Of a stretch of 42,685 bases of DNA, positions 16,280-25,573 are shown piece after piece. This stretch comes from Caproiciproducens galactitolivorans (GTDB taxonomy: Bacteria; Bacillota; Clostridia; Oscillospirales; Acutalibacteraceae), in the NCBI RefSeq assembly GCF_026672255.1, contig NZ_JAPOHA010000014.1:1-42685 (forward strand), in the 5' to 3' direction. The notes below the pieces were generated by a model. The model was not told the origin of the DNA. It made no database searches and was given only the letters and a program-made list of their open reading frames with translations. Within the stretch, counting starts at the first letter, position 1. Each line of letters begins with the position of its first letter. A program made the position numbers and the translations under genes.

Positions 16280-17473
16280 ATGAAATTTTATCGTATTATA
16301 ACGAATTTAAAGGAAAAATGCAATGCAGAGAATGCGTTCGTCACATTTGTTCTCTTCCTTACCATCCTGACGGGCATCCTCTATCTTCTTTTTGCTCCGA
16401 AAATTGATTTTTCAGAAGAGGAAAACCGTGTGCTGGAATCCCCTCCGGAGTTAACCGCCGCTTCCGTAGCGGACGGCAGCTTTATGAAATCCATTGAAAA
16501 TTATGTCGGCGACCACTTTATGTTCCGCAGGAATTTCGTGGAAATGAATACCCGCGTGCAGCTTCTGATGGGCAAACGGGATCTGGGTTCCAACTACGGC
16601 CGGACTCCGGCGGAGGGCGGCGTTTATTTCGGCAGCGGCGGGCATCTTTATGAGGTGCTGCTCCCGAATCATACGGACATCTTTGCCCGCAACGCCGCGG
16701 CAATCCAGACTTTTGCGAAAAAAACCGCGCTGCCGTTTTATTTTGTCCCGGTTCCATCCGGCGCGCAGGAGCAGGGGGACCGGCTGCCCTATTCCGCGCC
16801 CAGCCACGACCAGCACGAGGAATTGAACGCCATTAAAGCGGGTGCGGGAGCCAATACCACGGTGGTTGACCTGTTTGACACCCTGAGCGACCGGACGGGA
16901 AACGATTATTATTATAAAACCGACCATCACTGGAATACCTTTGGTGCTTTTGAAGGCTACAAAGCGCTTGTGACGGCAATGGGAATGCAGCCGACCCCGA
17001 AGGATGACTTTTCATTCGAAAAGGTATCGGATTCTTTTTTGGGCACATTATATTCCAAGGCCATTTGCAGCAGCCAGGAACCGGATGCTCTTTATCTTCC
17101 CCTTTACAAAAAACAGGCGGTTGTAACGCAGCAGACCGGCAAACGGACGCGCGGCAATCTGTACTGGAAGGAATACCTTACGAAAAAGGATAAATATTCC
17201 GTTTTCCTCGGCGGCAATCATAGCGTGGATGTCGTTAAGAATCCGAATGCTTCCACAAAGAAAAAACTGCTCCTGATTAAGGATTCCTATGCGAACAGCC
17301 TGATTCCCTTTTTAACGACAAATTTCTCGGAAATACACATTATCGACTTGAGATATTACAATCAGGATATTTATAAATATATTCAACAGAATGGAATTAC
17401 GGAAACGGCCGCGGTTTACAGCATCAAGCAGCTTTGCGAAGTTTCCGTTGCCAATAAATTAAGTGCGCGATAA
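16280..17473 (+). CDS. DHHW family protein (AlgJ/AlgX-like), partner of the MBOAT acyltransferase
   Basis: A 397-residue protein with one N-terminal membrane anchor (about residues 20-40) and an extracytoplasmic SGNH-hydrolase-like domain. The DHHW motif (Asp215-Trp218, in KTDHHWNTFGA) gives the family its name. A probable nucleophile, Ser336, lies in KDSYANS. Such proteins use acetyl groups delivered by an MBOAT partner to acetylate an extracellular glycan. The start follows AAAGGTG, 22 bases after the MBOAT stop, so the pair forms one operon. Family and partner assignment are strong; the acceptor is unknown. Confidence 0.87.
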   Translation: MKFYRIITNLKEKCNAENAFVTFVLFLTILTGILYLLFAPKIDFSEEENRVLESPPELTAASVADGSFMKSIENYVGDHFMFRRNFVEMNTRVQLLMGKRDLGSNYGRTPAEGGVYFGSGGHLYEVLLPNHTDIFARNAAAIQTFAKKTALPFYFVPVPSGAQEQGDRLPYSAPSHDQHEELNAIKAGAGANTTVVDLFDTLSDRTGNDYYYKTDHHWNTFGAFEGYKALVTAMGMQPTPKDDFSFEKVSDSFLGTLYSKAICSSQEPDALYLPLYKKQAVVTQQTGKRTRGNLYWKEYLTKKDKYSVFLGGNHSVDVVKNPNASTKKKLLLIKDSYANSLIPFLTTNFSEIHIIDLRYYNQDIYKYIQQNGITETAAVYSIKQLCEVSVANKLSAR

Positions 17474-17566
17474 GAGTTAACAAACGCGTCAGTGCTTAAA
17501 ATTTTCGCCGTTATGGGCCTCGGGCCAAGCGGAACGATAAAATCATTTTTACAGCAAAGGAGGCAA

Positions 17567-17605
17567 ATGAAAAGGCTGAAAGATTTCCGCAGAAAAGATC
17601 ATTAA
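17567..17605 (+). CDS. 12-codon mini-ORF upstream of ptsP (possible leader peptide)
   Basis: The sequence encodes MKRLKDFRRKDH and is preceded by AAAGGAGG three bases before its ATG, the best ribosome site in the area. Its TAA overlaps the AAGGAG that lies ahead of ptsP. This layout suggests a leader peptide or a translational-coupling device. The peptide is strongly basic and has no recognised homologue. It could also be a chance match. Confidence 0.35.
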   Translation: MKRLKDFRRKDH

Positions 17606-17621
17606 GGAGTGGTGAAGACGA

Positions 17622-19253
17622 ATGAAAATAATCCATGGAATCGGTGCGTCAAAGGGAATCGCTATTGGGAAACTCACATTATGCCTGAATATTGACGATC
17701 ATATTCAAAAGAAAACAATAACGGACGTTGAAGCAGAACTTTCCCGGCTGGACGAGGCGAAAGCGGCTTCCGTTGAAGCGCTGAATGCGATCTATATGAA
17801 AGCGCTCAAACGGGTCGGCGAGGCAAACTCCATGATTTTCCAGATTCATATCATGATGCTGCAGGACGAGGATTTTTACGGCTCCATACGGAACGTCATT
17901 AAAGAGGAAAAGGTGAATGCGGAATACGCCGCATGGAAGACGGGAAGGCAGTATTCCGAAATGTTTGCCCATATGGACGACGAATATATGCGGGGACGCG
18001 CGTCGGACGTCATTGATATTTCCAAACGCCTGATCCGGAACCTCGATACGCGGCTTGCCAACGGACTGGACAGCCTTTCGTCGCCGAGCATTGTCGCAGC
18101 CGTTGACCTGATGCCGAGTGAGACCGTGCAAATGGATAAGGAAATGGTTTTGGCCTTCATAACAAAAGAGGGTTCCAAAAGTTCGCATTCCGCTATTCTG
18201 GCCCGCACGATGGGAATCCCGGCGGTAGTCGGCCTGGCGGATCAGTTTGCTCAGTTTTCCGACGGTGACGATATCATCGTTGACGGAATTTCAGGCGATG
18301 TCATCCTTTCACCGGATGAAAAAACGCTCTCGGATTACCGCGTTAAACAGGGGGAGTTTAACAGGCATCAGCAGGAGCTGAAGCTTTTGAAGGGCACGAA
18401 GGCGATCACCAAAAACGGCGTGCAGATCGAAATCAACGCGAATATCGGCCACCCGGAGGACGTTGATTTGGTGCTGGAAAACGACGCCGACGGCATCGGC
18501 CTGTTCCGCAGCGAGTTTTTGTACATGGAGAGCAAACAGTTCCCGAGTGAGGAAGAGCAGTATATCGCCTATAAAACCGTTCTGGAAAAAATGAACGGCA
18601 AACGCGTAATCATCCGTACGCTGGACTTGGGGGCGGACAAGCAGGTGCCCTACCTCGACCTTCCGCATGAGGATAATCCGGCGATGGGCTTGCGGGCAAT
18701 CCGCATCTGTCTGGACCGTCAGGATCTTTTTATTACGCAGCTGCGCGCGCTGCTCCGTGCTTCGACATTCGGAAAGCTTGCCATCATGTTCCCGATGATT
18801 ATTTCGGTAGACGAAGTCCGGCAGATTAAATCGCTGATTGAAAAGGTAAAAAGTGACCTTACGAAAGAAAAAATCGCCTTTGCCCCCGATTTTGAACTGG
18901 GGATTATGATTGAAACCCCGGCATCGGTGATGATAAGCGACGAGCTTGCGAAGGAAGTGGATTTCTTCAGCATCGGCACCAACGACCTGACGCAGTACAC
19001 CCTTGCGGTAGACCGTATGAACCACTGTATTTCGAAGCTGTTTGATTCCCGGCACCCCGCCGTGCTGCGCATGATTGAAATGACGGCGAAGAGCGCGAAA
19101 AAGGCAGGCATTTGGGTCGGCATCTGCGGTGAGTCCGCGGCGGACACAAGCCTGACCGAGTTCTATGTAAAAATCGGCATCAATGAGCTTTCCGTAACGC
19201 CTTCTTCCGTATTGGAACTCCGCAAAGCGGTTCAGCAAATCGATCTGAAATAA
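17622..19253 (+). CDS. ptsP: PTS enzyme I (ptsP), second copy
   Basis: A 543-residue enzyme I. The phosphohistidine His189 lies in GSKSSHSAILAR, the PEP-binding barrel has GIGLFRSEFLYM and GTNDLTQYTLAVDR, and the acid/base Cys502 is in GICGES. All catalytic residues are present and the length is normal, so it should be an active, general PTS enzyme I. It is transcribed alone, after a short AT-rich leader containing a mini-ORF, and is followed by an inverted repeat. The spacing from AAGGAG (17604-17609) to ATG is rather long (12 bases), with GGTG closer. Its relation to the first enzyme I (12015) is that of a diverged paralogue. Confidence 0.95.
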   Translation: MKIIHGIGASKGIAIGKLTLCLNIDDHIQKKTITDVEAELSRLDEAKAASVEALNAIYMKALKRVGEANSMIFQIHIMMLQDEDFYGSIRNVIKEEKVNAEYAAWKTGRQYSEMFAHMDDEYMRGRASDVIDISKRLIRNLDTRLANGLDSLSSPSIVAAVDLMPSETVQMDKEMVLAFITKEGSKSSHSAILARTMGIPAVVGLADQFAQFSDGDDIIVDGISGDVILSPDEKTLSDYRVKQGEFNRHQQELKLLKGTKAITKNGVQIEINANIGHPEDVDLVLENDADGIGLFRSEFLYMESKQFPSEEEQYIAYKTVLEKMNGKRVIIRTLDLGADKQVPYLDLPHEDNPAMGLRAIRICLDRQDLFITQLRALLRASTFGKLAIMFPMIISVDEVRQIKSLIEKVKSDLTKEKIAFAPDFELGIMIETPASVMISDELAKEVDFFSIGTNDLTQYTLAVDRMNHCISKLFDSRHPAVLRMIEMTAKSAKKAGIWVGICGESAADTSLTEFYVKIGINELSVTPSSVLELRKAVQQIDLK

Positions 19254-19258
19254 TCGTT

Positions 19259-19291
19259 AAGCGGCTGCCGGGATAACGCGGGCAGCCGCTT
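19259..19291 (+). terminator. Inverted repeat/terminator after ptsP
   Basis: AAGCGGCTGCC at 19259-19269 pairs with GGCAGCCGCTT at 19281-19291 (11 bp) around an 11-base loop. The tail is only moderately T-rich (TTGAAATTT), so termination may be partial. Confidence 0.65.
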
Positions 19292-19601
19292 GAAATTTAC
19301 ATTAAGGAAATATCTTTTCGGAATTGTTTAAGGGGAATTTTTATAATGAAAAATAATATTCAATTTTAATTCTGAATTGGTAAAATGCAGGATTCTTTTT
19401 TTATAGATTCATTTAAGTTCTTTCTTACAATTTTTTGTAGGTCGCTTTTGGTATTCCAGAAAGTAGTAATTTGCAATAGTTTTTTTGTAAATCTTTGTTG
19501 AAAAATGGGATTGTAAATTCTGTATAAATATTAAGAATGCAATGGAAATTTTTTGTTATGCAAAAAAGTTGTCAGAACGAAGAACAAATTACCAATTCGG
19601 C
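19292..19601. other. AT-rich non-coding region ahead of the opp promoter
   Basis: About 310 bases with many T- and A-runs and no credible open frame on either strand. I see no tRNA, repeat array or clear second promoter here. It may act as UP-element-like or regulator-binding DNA for the oligopeptide transporter operon. Confidence 0.5.
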
Positions 19602-19630
19602 TTGAATTTTGAATGCAAAATTGATATAAT
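19602..19630 (+). promoter_or_regulatory. Sigma-A promoter of the oligopeptide transporter operon
   Basis: TTGAAT at 19602-19607 and TATAAT at 19625-19630, 17-base spacer. Transcription would begin near 19637, giving a leader of about 190 bases before the oppB start. Confidence 0.7.
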
Positions 19631-19650
19631 ACTGCAATAGTGCATGTTTC

Positions 19651-19714
19651 GTAGGACACACTTCGGATTGAGTGTGTCCTACAATAGCGTTTGCAGGGGT
19701 TTTAGCGCGCTAAA
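19651..19714 (+). promoter_or_regulatory. Structured leader elements of the opp mRNA
   Basis: A perfect 12-bp hairpin: GTAGGACACACT (19651-19662) and AGTGTGTCCTAC (19671-19682) around an 8-base loop. It is followed by the perfect 14-base palindrome TTTAGCGCGCTAAA (19701-19714). Neither is followed by a T-run, so they are not classical terminators. GGGGT at 19696-19700 could also pair with ACCCC at 19795-19799, near the oppB ribosome site. No T-box specifier or known riboswitch consensus was recognised. It may be a cis-regulatory RNA or protein-binding sites. Confidence 0.5.
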
Positions 19715-19825
19715 CTGTTACTTCGTTAGTACTTTTCATACCTGATTATCGGCGCGTCGGGTCTGCTTCGTATCTAGGCGGTTTACTGTGTTGTACCCCC
19801 GGTATAAATTTAAGGAGTGGCTAAA

Positions 19826-20743
19826 GTGATCAAATATGTGATAAAGCGCGTTGCCTACGCACTTTTAACAATTTTCCTGATTTCAATCATCACCTTTACA
19901 CTGATGAACATGATCCCCGGCGGGCCTTTTTTAAGCGAAAAGGCGGTGTCACCCGAAACAACACAGGCGCTGAAGATTAAGTACGGCTTGGATAAACCGC
20001 TCCCGGTACAGTACATAAACTTCATGAACAATTTTATTCATGGTGATTTTGGACTGTCCATCAAGCAGACGGGAAGAACAGCCAACGATATCATCTTTTC
20101 CACCTTTCCCGTTTCGGCAAAACTCGGCGGTATTTCTATTTTAGTGGCGCTGATACTGGGTGTGGTTATGGGCTCCGTGGCGGCGCTGAACAGAGGAAGA
20201 TGGGCCGACAGCCTGCTGATGGTGATTTCTACTTTGGGAATTGCCGTACCAAGCTTTGTTGTCGCGTCTTTTCTGTTGATTACATTCGGCGTAAATCTGC
20301 ATATGCTGCCAACGCTCGGGCTAAAAACCCCGCTGCATTATATTATGCCGGTTGCGGCGCTGTCTTTTTACCCCACGGCCTATATAACCCGCCTGATGCG
20401 TTCCAGCATGCTGGACGCGCTGAATCAGGATTATATCCGCACGGCCAAGGCAAAAGGCGTGAACAAATTTGTCATGCTGTTTAAACACGCAATGCGCAAC
20501 GCGATTATTCCGGTTATTACCTACGTAGGTCCGTTGCTTGCCTACACGATGACCGGCAGCTTCGTGGTTGAGAAAATATTTACCATTCCGGGTTTAGGCC
20601 GTGAATTTATCAACTGTATTACCGGCCGCGATTATCCGATGGTTATGAGCACCACCATTTTTCTTGCCGTATTGTTGGTCTTTATGAATGTGTTGGTCGA
20701 TATTTGTTACAAACTGGTAGACCCGAGAATTAAATTGAAGTAG
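19826..20743 (+). CDS. oppB: Oligopeptide ABC transporter permease OppB
   Basis: A 305-residue inner-membrane permease with about six transmembrane helices, starting MIKYVIKRVAYALLTIF and continuing with NMIPGGPF, as in OppB/DppB. The EAA loop that contacts the ATPases includes DYIRTAKAKGV. GTG 19826 is chosen because AAGGAG lies 8 bases upstream; a GTG at 19817 overlaps that site. It is the first gene of a five-gene operon (B, C, D, F, A) and pairs with OppC to form the translocation pore for peptides. Dipeptide or nickel permeases are close relatives, but the binding protein downstream favours oligopeptides. Confidence 0.92.
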   Translation: MIKYVIKRVAYALLTIFLISIITFTLMNMIPGGPFLSEKAVSPETTQALKIKYGLDKPLPVQYINFMNNFIHGDFGLSIKQTGRTANDIIFSTFPVSAKLGGISILVALILGVVMGSVAALNRGRWADSLLMVISTLGIAVPSFVVASFLLITFGVNLHMLPTLGLKTPLHYIMPVAALSFYPTAYITRLMRSSMLDALNQDYIRTAKAKGVNKFVMLFKHAMRNAIIPVITYVGPLLAYTMTGSFVVEKIFTIPGLGREFINCITGRDYPMVMSTTIFLAVLLVFMNVLVDICYKLVDPRIKLK

Positions 20744-20757
20744 GAAGGCAGGAAAAA

Positions 20758-21819
20758 ATGTTGGACGACAGAAAGCTCAAAAAAAATCCGTTTAGCTTGC
20801 AATTGAATGCAGAAGATTTTTTGCCTGCCAGCGCGGATGAGAAACAATCCCTGGTTGTAATGCGTGAAAGCACAACCTACTGGAAAGACGCGGTTCGGCG
20901 TCTTCGGAAAAATAAAGTGGCGATGGTGGCGTTCGCGGTCATCATTCTTGTTATGTTTTGTGCGTTTATTGTTCCGAGTTTTTACCCTTATCACTATGAC
21001 CAGCAGATTCGCGGAAGCGAAGATCTGCGCCCGATGCAGTACTCCGAGATGGAATTGAAGAGCATTTCACAGGGAAAAAGCGTTTTCCCCCATGTTTTCG
21101 GCACGGACAGTTTTGGCCGTGACCTCGGTATCCGTGTTATGATCGGTGCCAGAATATCCCTTCTGGTCGGTTTGATTGCCAGCTTTCTGGTTTTGCTGAT
21201 CGGAAGCATTTACGGCGCGATTGCCGGATATTTCGGCGGCAAGGTCGATATGGTAATGATGCGTATCGTGGATATTATTTATTCGGTACCGGATATGCTG
21301 ATTATTATCTTGTTGCAGGTTACATTGAAAACACCGCTGACCAATCTTTTTGACAGTAACCCCGCTTTTGCGGGGCTGCAAAAAGTCGGAGTCGGGTTAA
21401 TCAGTATTTTTATTACATTCAGTCTGCTGTACTGGGTTGGTATGGCAAGAATCGTGCGCGGGCAGATCATGACGCTGAAAGAACAGGAATTTGTTACCGC
21501 GGCGAAGGCGCTGGGCGCCTCAAACCGTCAGATTATTGCGAAGCATCTGCTTCCGAACTGTATCGGCACGCTGATCGTCACAACGACCCTGCAGATTCCT
21601 TCCGCAATCTTTACGGAAGCGTTTCTGAGCTATCTCGGCCTGGGCGTTGCGATCCCGATGGCAAGCCTTGGTTCGCTTGCTTCCGATGCGCTGGGCGGAA
21701 TCAGTGCCTTCCCTTATCGTCTGATTGTTCCGTCCGTTGCAATCAGTTTGATTATTTTATCGTTTAACCTCTTTGGCGACGGCCTGAGAGATGCGTTTGA
21801 CCCGAAGCTTAAGAAATAG
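20758..21819 (+). CDS. oppC: Oligopeptide ABC transporter permease OppC
   Basis: A 353-residue permease. A cytoplasmic N-terminus leads to the first transmembrane helix (about residues 55-78). The conserved HVFGTDSFGRDLGIRVMIGAR segment, shown here in parts as FGTDSFGRD and IGARISLL, is typical of OppC/DppC. Five more helices and the EAA loop (EFVTAAKALGAS) follow. The gene begins 14 bases after oppB with GGAAGGCAGG upstream. It partners OppB in the membrane. The stretch between the first helix and FGTDSFGRD is somewhat long but within the range seen in Firmicutes. Confidence 0.92.
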   Translation: MLDDRKLKKNPFSLQLNAEDFLPASADEKQSLVVMRESTTYWKDAVRRLRKNKVAMVAFAVIILVMFCAFIVPSFYPYHYDQQIRGSEDLRPMQYSEMELKSISQGKSVFPHVFGTDSFGRDLGIRVMIGARISLLVGLIASFLVLLIGSIYGAIAGYFGGKVDMVMMRIVDIIYSVPDMLIIILLQVTLKTPLTNLFDSNPAFAGLQKVGVGLISIFITFSLLYWVGMARIVRGQIMTLKEQEFVTAAKALGASNRQIIAKHLLPNCIGTLIVTTTLQIPSAIFTEAFLSYLGLGVAIPMASLGSLASDALGGISAFPYRLIVPSVAISLIILSFNLFGDGLRDAFDPKLKK

Positions 21820-21830
21820 GAGATTTGAAA

Positions 21831-22841
21831 ATGAGTGCGAATTGCCTTCTTGATATAGAAAACCTTCAAGTTTCCTTTTTTACCCCTGCCGGAGAGGTAA
21901 AAGCGGTCAGCGGTGTTTCCTACACGCTTGACCACGGCGAGGTGCTTGGAATAGTCGGCGAATCCGGAAGCGGAAAGAGTGTTTCCGCATACACCCTGAT
22001 GGGACTGATTGATTATCCGGGTAAAATTGTAGGCGGCACGGTGAATTTTAACGGCCACCAAGTGGATAAGATGTCGGAAAGAGAATTCCGTAAAATGCGC
22101 GGCAGCGAAGTCAGCATTATTTTCCAGGACCCGATGACTTCCCTGAACCCGGTCTTTACAATCGGCAGCCAGCTTATGGAGATGCTGCGCCTGCACACGA
22201 ATAAGAACAAGGAAGAGCGCAAAGCGAGAGCAATCGAGCTTTTGGGTTTGGTCGGCATGAACGAACCGGAAAAGCGCTTGAAACAGTATCCTCATGAATT
22301 CTCCGGCGGCATGCGCCAGAGAGTGATGATCGCCATGGCGCTTGCCTGCGAACCGAAGCTGCTGATCGCGGACGAACCGACCACGGCGCTCGACGTAACC
22401 ATTCAGGCTCAGATACTGGAGCTGATGGTTGAACTGAAAAAGAAAATCAACATGTCGATTATCATGATCACCCATGATTTGGGTGTGGTTTCCGACGTCT
22501 GCGACCGCATCGCGGTTATGTACGCCGGAAAAATTGTAGAAATCGGCAGTACGGATGATATTTTTTATAATCCGAAGCATTGCTATACCGAGGGGCTTTT
22601 GCGTTCCATACCAAAAATGCACGAAAAGAAACACGAGAGGCTGGTTCCGATTGAGGGCACACCGGTTGATCTGCTGAATCCTCCGGCGGGATGCCCGTTT
22701 GCTTCGCGCTGCGACAAATGCATGAAAGTCTGCCTGCGGCAAATGCCGGAGTACACGGAAATATCTCCGGGCCATAAAAGCGCCTGCTGGCTGCTCCAGA
22801 AAGAGCAGTTTGAGAATGCCGAGGAGGGGAATAAGCAATGA
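21831..22841 (+). CDS. oppD: Oligopeptide ABC transporter ATP-binding protein OppD
   Basis: A 336-residue ATPase with Walker A GESGSGKS, signature FSGGMRQRV, Walker [14 protein letters not shown] and the C-terminal oligopeptide-transporter extension with cysteines ([10 protein letters not shown]). The extension is known in relatives to bind an iron-sulphur cluster. ATG 21831 is chosen because TAGGAGA lies 7 bases upstream; a TTG at 21825 is too close to that site. Its end overlaps oppF by 4 bases (ATGA). OppD and OppF form the heterodimeric motor. Confidence 0.93.
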   Translation: MSANCLLDIENLQVSFFTPAGEVKAVSGVSYTLDHGEVLGIVGESGSGKSVSAYTLMGLIDYPGKIVGGTVNFNGHQVDKMSEREFRKMRGSEVSIIFQDPMTSLNPVFTIGSQLMEMLRLHTNKNKEERKARAIELLGLVGMNEPEKRLKQYPHEFSGGMRQRVMIAMALACEPKLLIADEPTTALDVTIQAQILELMVELKKKINMSIIMITHDLGVVSDVCDRIAVMYAGKIVEIGSTDDIFYNPKHCYTEGLLRSIPKMHEKKHERLVPIEGTPVDLLNPPAGCPFASRCDKCMKVCLRQMPEYTEISPGHKSACWLLQKEQFENAEEGNKQ

Positions 22842-23806
22842 GCGAGAAGCTATTAGAGGTTCAGCATCTTCAGCAGTATTTCCCTGTAGGCGGCGGCCTA
22901 TTTAAAAAAAATTACGTTCAGGCGGTCGACGATGTAAGCTTTTATATCAATAAAGGGGAAACCTTTGGTCTGGTCGGGGAAAGCGGCTGCGGAAAAACAA
23001 CAACCGGAAGAACGATTTTAAGATTATATGAGCCTACAGATGGGAAGATTATCTATGACGGCGTGGATGTCACCCATGTTGACTTTGCACCGTACCGCAG
23101 AAAAATGCAGATCGTTTTCCAGGATCCGTATGCATCGCTCGACGCACGTATGACGGTTGGCGATATTATCGGCGAACCGATCGATATACACGGCCTTGCT
23201 TCCAATAAAAAGGAACGCGAGGAAAGAATCCTTTCCCTTTTGGAAAAAGTCGGTCTGAATTCCGAACATGCAAACCGTTACCCGCATGAATTTTCCGGCG
23301 GCCAGCGGCAGAGAATAGGCATAGCCCGCGCGCTTGCGGTGGAACCGGAATTTATTGTCTGCGACGAGCCGATTTCCGCTTTGGACGTGTCCATTCAGGC
23401 GCAGGTCGTGAATATGTTTGAAGATTTACAGCGGGAATTGGGTCTCACCTATTTGTTTATTGCACATGATTTAGCGATTGTCAAGCATATCAGTAACCGA
23501 ATCGGCGTAATGTATTTAGGGAAGCTGGTGGAACTGGCCGACAGCGATACCCTTTACGACCATCCGATCCACCCCTATACGCAGAGCCTGCTTTCCGCAA
23601 TCCCGATTCCGGATCCGAAAACAAGCCGCGAAAAAAAGAGGATTGTGCTGGAAGGCGATGTGCCGAGCCCGCTGAATCCGCCGAGCGGATGCCGCTTCCG
23701 CACCCGCTGCCCGTACGCGACGGAACAGTGCGCCGCCGAGGTGCCGGAATTCAAAGAATATGAGACAGGACATTTTGCGGCCTGCCATAGAATCGGACAA
23801 ATTTAG
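22838..23806 (+). CDS. oppF: Oligopeptide ABC transporter ATP-binding protein OppF
   Basis: A 322-residue ATPase with Walker [10 protein letters not shown], signature [15 protein letters not shown], Walker [14 protein letters not shown] and a C-terminal extension with [11 protein letters not shown]. It pairs with OppD. The start overlaps the oppD stop, indicating translational coupling. The binding protein gene follows after 63 bases. Confidence 0.93.
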   Translation: MSEKLLEVQHLQQYFPVGGGLFKKNYVQAVDDVSFYINKGETFGLVGESGCGKTTTGRTILRLYEPTDGKIIYDGVDVTHVDFAPYRRKMQIVFQDPYASLDARMTVGDIIGEPIDIHGLASNKKEREERILSLLEKVGLNSEHANRYPHEFSGGQRQRIGIARALAVEPEFIVCDEPISALDVSIQAQVVNMFEDLQRELGLTYLFIAHDLAIVKHISNRIGVMYLGKLVELADSDTLYDHPIHPYTQSLLSAIPIPDPKTSREKKRIVLEGDVPSPLNPPSGCRFRTRCPYATEQCAAEVPEFKEYETGHFAACHRIGQI

Positions 23807-23869
23807 AGGTTTTAATTTGCAGAGCAAATTGAAATAAAAGAAAATTTGTGAAATTGGAGGGATTTAGTT

Positions 23870-25525
23870 ATGAGAAAAAGAATAATTTCCATGTTACTTG
23901 CAATGGCTCTTATGTCTTCCGCATTTGTAGGATGCGGCAGCAGTACGACCGGCTCTTCTACCGCGGGAGGAACAAGCAGCAAAGCGGCCGCCGCGAAAAC
24001 ACTGAGCGTCAGTCTCGGTGCCGAACCGGCAACGATGGACCCGGCCTTAAACCAGGCGGCGGACGTCACTACGGTGATGAACCATCTGTTTGAGGGCCTT
24101 ACCCGCTATTCGTCTGATCATAAGATTGTAAACGCGGAAGCAAAGGATATTCAAGTCAGCAGCGACCATAAAACCTATACCATTACGCTTCGTGACGATG
24201 TCAAATGGTCCGACGGCAAACCGGTAACCGCGGGCGACTATGAGTATGCCTGGAAGAGAGTGGTTGACCCGAAAACCGCGTCCCAGTATGCGTATATTTT
24301 TGATCCGGTGCTCAATGCAACGGAGATTACCGCAGGAAAGAAAGATAAAGATACCCTCGGCGTAAAAGCGAAAGACGACAAAACACTGGTCGTTACTTTA
24401 AAAGCGCCGTGCTCATACTTTAATGAACTGCTTTCCTTTACGGCTTATTTCCCGCTCCGCAAAGATATTGTGGAAGGAAATGACAAATGGACACAGAGCC
24501 CGAAAACCTATATTTCCAACGGTTCCTTTATGATGAAAGACTGGAGCCATAAGGAAAGCATTACGGTTGTAAAGAATCCGAATTATTACGACAAAGATAA
24601 AATCAAGCTCGATTCTATCAAATTTGTCTTACTGGAAGATGATTCTCCGAGACTTGCGGCTTATCAGAACGGGGAAATCAGCTTCTGCTACACGATTCCG
24701 ATTGAAGAGATTGCAAATTGGAAGGATAAGCCCGATTTCCACAATCTCCCGGATTTAAGCACGAACTTTGTAGACTTCAACTGCACGAAGAAACCTTTTG
24801 ATGATGTAAGGGTAAGAAAAGCCTTATCGCTTGCGATCGATCGCAATTATATTGCTGATCAGGTAACCAAAAAATCTCAAACTCCTGCCGGTGCTTTTGT
24901 ACCGATCGGCATTAATGACCAGGATTCCACGAAGAAATTCCGCGATGTCGGGGGAGATTATATTCCTGTAAAGCCGGAAGATTACGATAAGAATGTAGCC
25001 GAAGCAAAGAAACTCCTTGCGGAAGCCGGTTATCCGGACGGCAAGGGCTTCCCGACGATTGAGTATGCTACCAATCCTGCTTCGATGAACAATGCGCTTG
25101 CCGAAGCCATTCAGAACATGTGGAAGACCGCGCTTGGCGTTAACTGCACAATTTCTGCGCAGGAATGGTCTGTGTTTATCGATACCCGTAACAAGGGTTC
25201 TTTCCAGACCTCAAGAGACGGATTTGGCGTTGACTTCAATGATGCAGTTTCCATGCTCGATCTGTTTGTTACCGGCGGCGGCAACAACAACTGCAAATAT
25301 TCCAATCCGGAGTACGACAAGATTATTGCTCAGGTGAAAGCAACGGATGACAACAAAGTCAGAATGCCGCTTATGCACAAAGCGGAGGAAATCCTGATGA
25401 GGGATATGCCGATTGCACCGACGACTTACCGTACCCGTATTTGCCTGCTGAATCCGAATGTGAAGGGATACTATGAATCCCCGATGGGCTTCGACTATTT
25501 CATGTATGCGGATATAGAAGGCTGA
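23870..25525 (+). CDS. oppA: Oligopeptide-binding lipoprotein OppA (SBP family 5)
   Basis: A 551-residue extracellular lipoprotein. The signal peptide MRKRIISMLLAMALM leads to a lipobox ending at Cys22 (AFVGC), followed by a Ser/Thr/Gly-rich linker. The mature protein has the SBP-family-5 pattern: EPATMDPALNQ, the segment VKWSDGKPVTAGDY, and the hinge region VRKALSLAIDRNYIA. It captures peptides outside the cell and delivers them to OppBC. GGAGG precedes the start. The gene is last in the operon, an order often seen in clostridia, and a strong terminator follows. Confidence 0.93.
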   Translation: MRKRIISMLLAMALMSSAFVGCGSSTTGSSTAGGTSSKAAAAKTLSVSLGAEPATMDPALNQAADVTTVMNHLFEGLTRYSSDHKIVNAEAKDIQVSSDHKTYTITLRDDVKWSDGKPVTAGDYEYAWKRVVDPKTASQYAYIFDPVLNATEITAGKKDKDTLGVKAKDDKTLVVTLKAPCSYFNELLSFTAYFPLRKDIVEGNDKWTQSPKTYISNGSFMMKDWSHKESITVVKNPNYYDKDKIKLDSIKFVLLEDDSPRLAAYQNGEISFCYTIPIEEIANWKDKPDFHNLPDLSTNFVDFNCTKKPFDDVRVRKALSLAIDRNYIADQVTKKSQTPAGAFVPIGINDQDSTKKFRDVGGDYIPVKPEDYDKNVAEAKKLLAEAGYPDGKGFPTIEYATNPASMNNALAEAIQNMWKTALGVNCTISAQEWSVFIDTRNKGSFQTSRDGFGVDFNDAVSMLDLFVTGGGNNNCKYSNPEYDKIIAQVKATDDNKVRMPLMHKAEEILMRDMPIAPTTYRTRICLLNPNVKGYYESPMGFDYFMYADIEG

Positions 25526-25541
25526 GAAAATACGTTTTTCA

Positions 25542-25573
25542 GGCGCTCCTGTTTTACGGGAGCGTCTTTTTTT
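25542..25573 (+). terminator. Rho-independent terminator after oppA
   Basis: GGCGCTCC (25542-25549) pairs with GGAGCGTC (25559-25566), including one GU pair, followed by seven Ts (25567-25573). It closes the opp operon. Confidence 0.9.

Noticed and set aside
19637-19825. T-box riboswitch before oppB
   Set aside because: No T-box antiterminator sequence (such as TGGNACC) and no terminator T-run are present.
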